Assembly (NCBI GenBank): GCA_964409635.1
Contig: CAYPEL010000150.1
Span: 1-6,523 of the forward strand
Reading direction: 5' to 3'
DNA length: 6,523 bases
Source of the DNA: CAYPEL01 sp964409635
GTDB taxonomy: Bacteria > Pseudomonadota > Gammaproteobacteria > DSM-19610
The first letter of the stretch is position 1, and each line of letters begins with the position of its first letter. The notes beneath the pieces were generated by a model that saw nothing but the letters and a program-made list of their open reading frames with translations, was not told the DNA's origin and did no database searches. The translations under genes and the position numbers were made by a program. Shown piece after piece: positions 5,151 to 6,523 of the stretch.

Positions 5151-5669
5151 ATGATGAAGAAAGTCAATCTGGTTTATGCATTTCTATTTTCACTGCTTGT
5201 TACCGGCTGCAGTTCTACGGGTGATGTTGCTGAAGATACTGTTGCCGTAGAAGATCAGAGCGCCACCACAGAAGGTGTCGGCGATTACAAGGATTCCGGT
5301 ATTCAATCACTGGGAAGCGAACCGGGTGAAGCGTTATCTCACCGAGTGATCTATTTCGCCTACGATAGCTATGACGTTTCCGAACAGGATCGTGCTCTGA
5401 TAACCGCACACGCCAACTATCTGACTTCTAACCCAGGCGTTTCCGTCAGGCTTGAGGGTCACGCTGATGAACGCGGGTCACGTGAGTACAACATCGCACT
5501 GGGTGACCGCCGTAACGGTTCAGTTAAGCGTATGCTGGAATTGCAGGGCGTGTCGGCAGGGCAGATGACTGTGGTCAGTTACGGTGAAGAAAACCCTGCT
5601 GTGGAAGGCCACGATGAATCAGCCTGGAGCCTGAACCGCCGTGTGGAGCTGGTCTATGCGGGGAACTAA
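5151..5669 (+). CDS. pal: Pal, peptidoglycan-associated outer-membrane lipoprotein
   Basis: The protein has 172 residues (E. coli Pal 173). The lipoprotein signal ends in the lipobox VTGC with Cys20 the acylated residue; Ser-Ser follows, with no Asp at +2, which favours outer-membrane sorting. A flexible linker leads to an OmpA-like domain (about 65-168): VIYFAYDSYDV, then GHADERGSREYNIALGDRR (103-121), whose Asp and Arg positions bind meso-diaminopimelate of peptidoglycan, then SYGEENP and LNRRVELVY. Pal tethers the outer membrane to the wall and is moved by TolA/TolB to the division site. GGGAG (5141-5145) is 5 bases before the ATG at 5151 and 8 before the ATG at 5154, so either Met may be used; the mature protein is the same. 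Its end overlaps cpoB by 14 bp. Confidence 0.97.
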   Translation: MMKKVNLVYAFLFSLLVTGCSSTGDVAEDTVAVEDQSATTEGVGDYKDSGIQSLGSEPGEALSHRVIYFAYDSYDVSEQDRALITAHANYLTSNPGVSVRLEGHADERGSREYNIALGDRRNGSVKRMLELQGVSAGQMTVVSYGEENPAVEGHDESAWSLNRRVELVYAGN

Positions 5670-6420
5670 ACTCGTTTCCCTGGGTTTGGCGGCGTTGTTT
5701 ATTGCCAGCCCTGTACTTGCGATCAGCAAGGCGGAGCTTGAAGCCCAAATTCAACAACTTGAAAAAAAGTTGAACCGTATTTTGCTTGACCAAAATGATC
5801 AGGAAAATAGCCTGCGCCGGGAAATGCAGAAAATACGCGGTGAAATAGAGGTGCAGGGCCATGAAATACGCAAGCTGGAGAAAAAACAGCGTGACCTGTA
5901 CCTTGATATCGATCAGCGCCTGAATGCGATGCAGCCGGGTAAGGCTGCATCACCCGCGCATGGTGGTGCTTCAGGTGGTGACTGGAATCAGAAGAGTGGC
6001 GGGGAGTCATCAGGTAATACCAGTGTAGATGAGAGCGCGGCGCGGCAGAATTACGACCGGGCATTGGAAGTCTTAAAGAAGGGAAATTACAATCAGGCGC
6101 TGACCGAATTCCGGAGTTTTCTTAAACAGCATCCTAACAGCCGTTATGCGGATAATGCACAATACTGGGTGGGTGAGGTTCACTACGTAAACCGGCGCTT
6201 TACTGATGCATTGACGGAATTTGAAACCGTTATTAGCCGCTACCCGGATAGCCTGAAAGTTGCCGATGCGCGTTTAAAAATTGGTTTTATTAATTACGAA
6301 CTAAAACAGTGGAAGGCGGCACGCGATGCGCTTTCCCAAGTGACAAGAGACTATCCTGATTCTACGCCAGCCCGTTTAGCCAGGGAGCGCCTCCAGCGTA
6401 TGTCGAAAGAAGGTAATTAA
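5656..6420 (+). CDS. cpoB: CpoB (YbgF), periplasmic Tol-Pal coordinator with coiled coil and TPRs
   Basis: The protein has 254 residues (E. coli CpoB 263). The signal peptide MRGTKLVSLGLAALFIASPV ends in VLA, with cleavage likely after Ala22. Residues about 25-93 form a charged coiled coil, the trimerisation segment in E. coli. A Gly/Ser-rich linker (about 95-125) follows, then three TPR-like repeats (about 131-164, 168-201, 205-238) with the phased xxYPDSxxxxxA pattern. CpoB binds TolA and PBP1B and links outer-membrane constriction to septal peptidoglycan synthesis. I choose ATG 5656 because GGAG (5645-5648) is 7 bases upstream and the signal peptide starts cleanly; GTG 5641 would add five residues (MWSWS) before it. 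The overlap with pal implies coupled translation. Confidence 0.93.
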   Translation: MRGTKLVSLGLAALFIASPVLAISKAELEAQIQQLEKKLNRILLDQNDQENSLRREMQKIRGEIEVQGHEIRKLEKKQRDLYLDIDQRLNAMQPGKAASPAHGGASGGDWNQKSGGESSGNTSVDESAARQNYDRALEVLKKGNYNQALTEFRSFLKQHPNSRYADNAQYWVGEVHYVNRRFTDALTEFETVISRYPDSLKVADARLKIGFINYELKQWKAARDALSQVTRDYPDSTPARLARERLQRMSKEGN

Positions 6421-6461
6421 CCGATAAGCTGTCTACACTAAATACGTACGTTGCTGATGCA

Positions 6462-6523
6462 CACAGGGTTTGCAGACCCGCTGTGAATACATCCCTGTAC
6501 GCTCAGCGGCAGCATCCCTGCTG
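6462..6523 (+). repeat. Cluster of small hairpins with TCCC loops, cut by the window end
   Basis: An imperfect hairpin (CACA GGGT / ACCC GC TGTG, 6462-6485) is followed by TACA-TCCC-TGTA (6488-6499) and CAGCA-TCCC-TGCTG (6510-6523). The last two share the form N-A-TCCC-T-N' with complementary, unlike arms; their loops are 23 bp apart. This resembles dispersed palindromic intergenic repeats in which arms vary and the loop is fixed. It follows cpoB by about 40 bp. No T-run is visible, so I do not call a terminator for the operon. No reading frame is apparent in 6421-6523. Confidence 0.45.

Noticed and set aside
5575..6064. Overlapping minus-strand frames (95 and 113 codons) inside pal/cpoB
   Set aside because: Antisense shadows of well-supported genes, with no coherent domain and mutual overlap.
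1..6523. CRISPR array, tRNA/rRNA, insertion sequence or prophage elements
   Set aside because: I saw no regularly spaced direct repeats, cloverleaf, transposase frame or terminal inverted repeats.

Overview
The window reads as a gammaproteobacterial chromosome segment of moderate GC content with AT-rich gaps. Two things point there: the tail of a GlrR-type sigma-54 activator, and a complete ybgC-tolQ-tolR-tolA-tolB-pal-cpoB cluster in the standard gammaproteobacterial order and orientation. I cannot name the genus. Every gene I accept is on the + strand.

Region 1 (1-554) is the C-terminal part of glrR, the response regulator of the GlrK/GlrR (QseE/QseF) two-component system; its start lies upstream of the window.

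Region 2 (555-1276) looks empty at first but is the most interesting part. It holds two 20-bp inverted repeats (574-593 and 638-657) that both fit TGTC-N10-GACA, the site reported for enterobacterial GlrR. Next come a full match to the IHF consensus (712-724) and a -24/-12 sigma-54 promoter (732-747). A Shine-Dalgarno follows (799-804), then a 24-codon reading frame for a very hydrophobic single-span peptide (812-886). After it lies about 240 nt of hairpin-rich RNA ending at a strong intrinsic terminator (1097-1125). Read together, this is a GlrR/sigma-54 transcription unit encoding a membrane micropeptide, a small RNA, or both. In enterobacteria GlrR drives the glmY sRNA; the unit here shows no GlmY likeness that I can see. 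A 12-bp inverted repeat (1190-1220) over a possible sigma-70 promoter precedes the tol genes.

Region 3 (1277-6420) is the Tol-Pal envelope system. It comprises YbgC (hotdog acyl-CoA thioesterase), TolQ and TolR (proton-driven inner-membrane motor), TolA (periplasm-spanning transducer), TolB (periplasmic beta-propeller), Pal (outer-membrane, peptidoglycan-binding lipoprotein) and CpoB (periplasmic coiled-coil/TPR coordinator). Genes overlap or sit 4-18 bp apart, except for a 101-bp gap before pal that carries a T-run and two tandem hairpin repeats. Together these proteins couple the proton-motive force to outer-membrane constriction and stability at the division site.

Region 4 (6421-6523) is non-coding and cut by the window edge. 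It carries small hairpins with TCCC loops, probably the start of a dispersed intergenic repeat.
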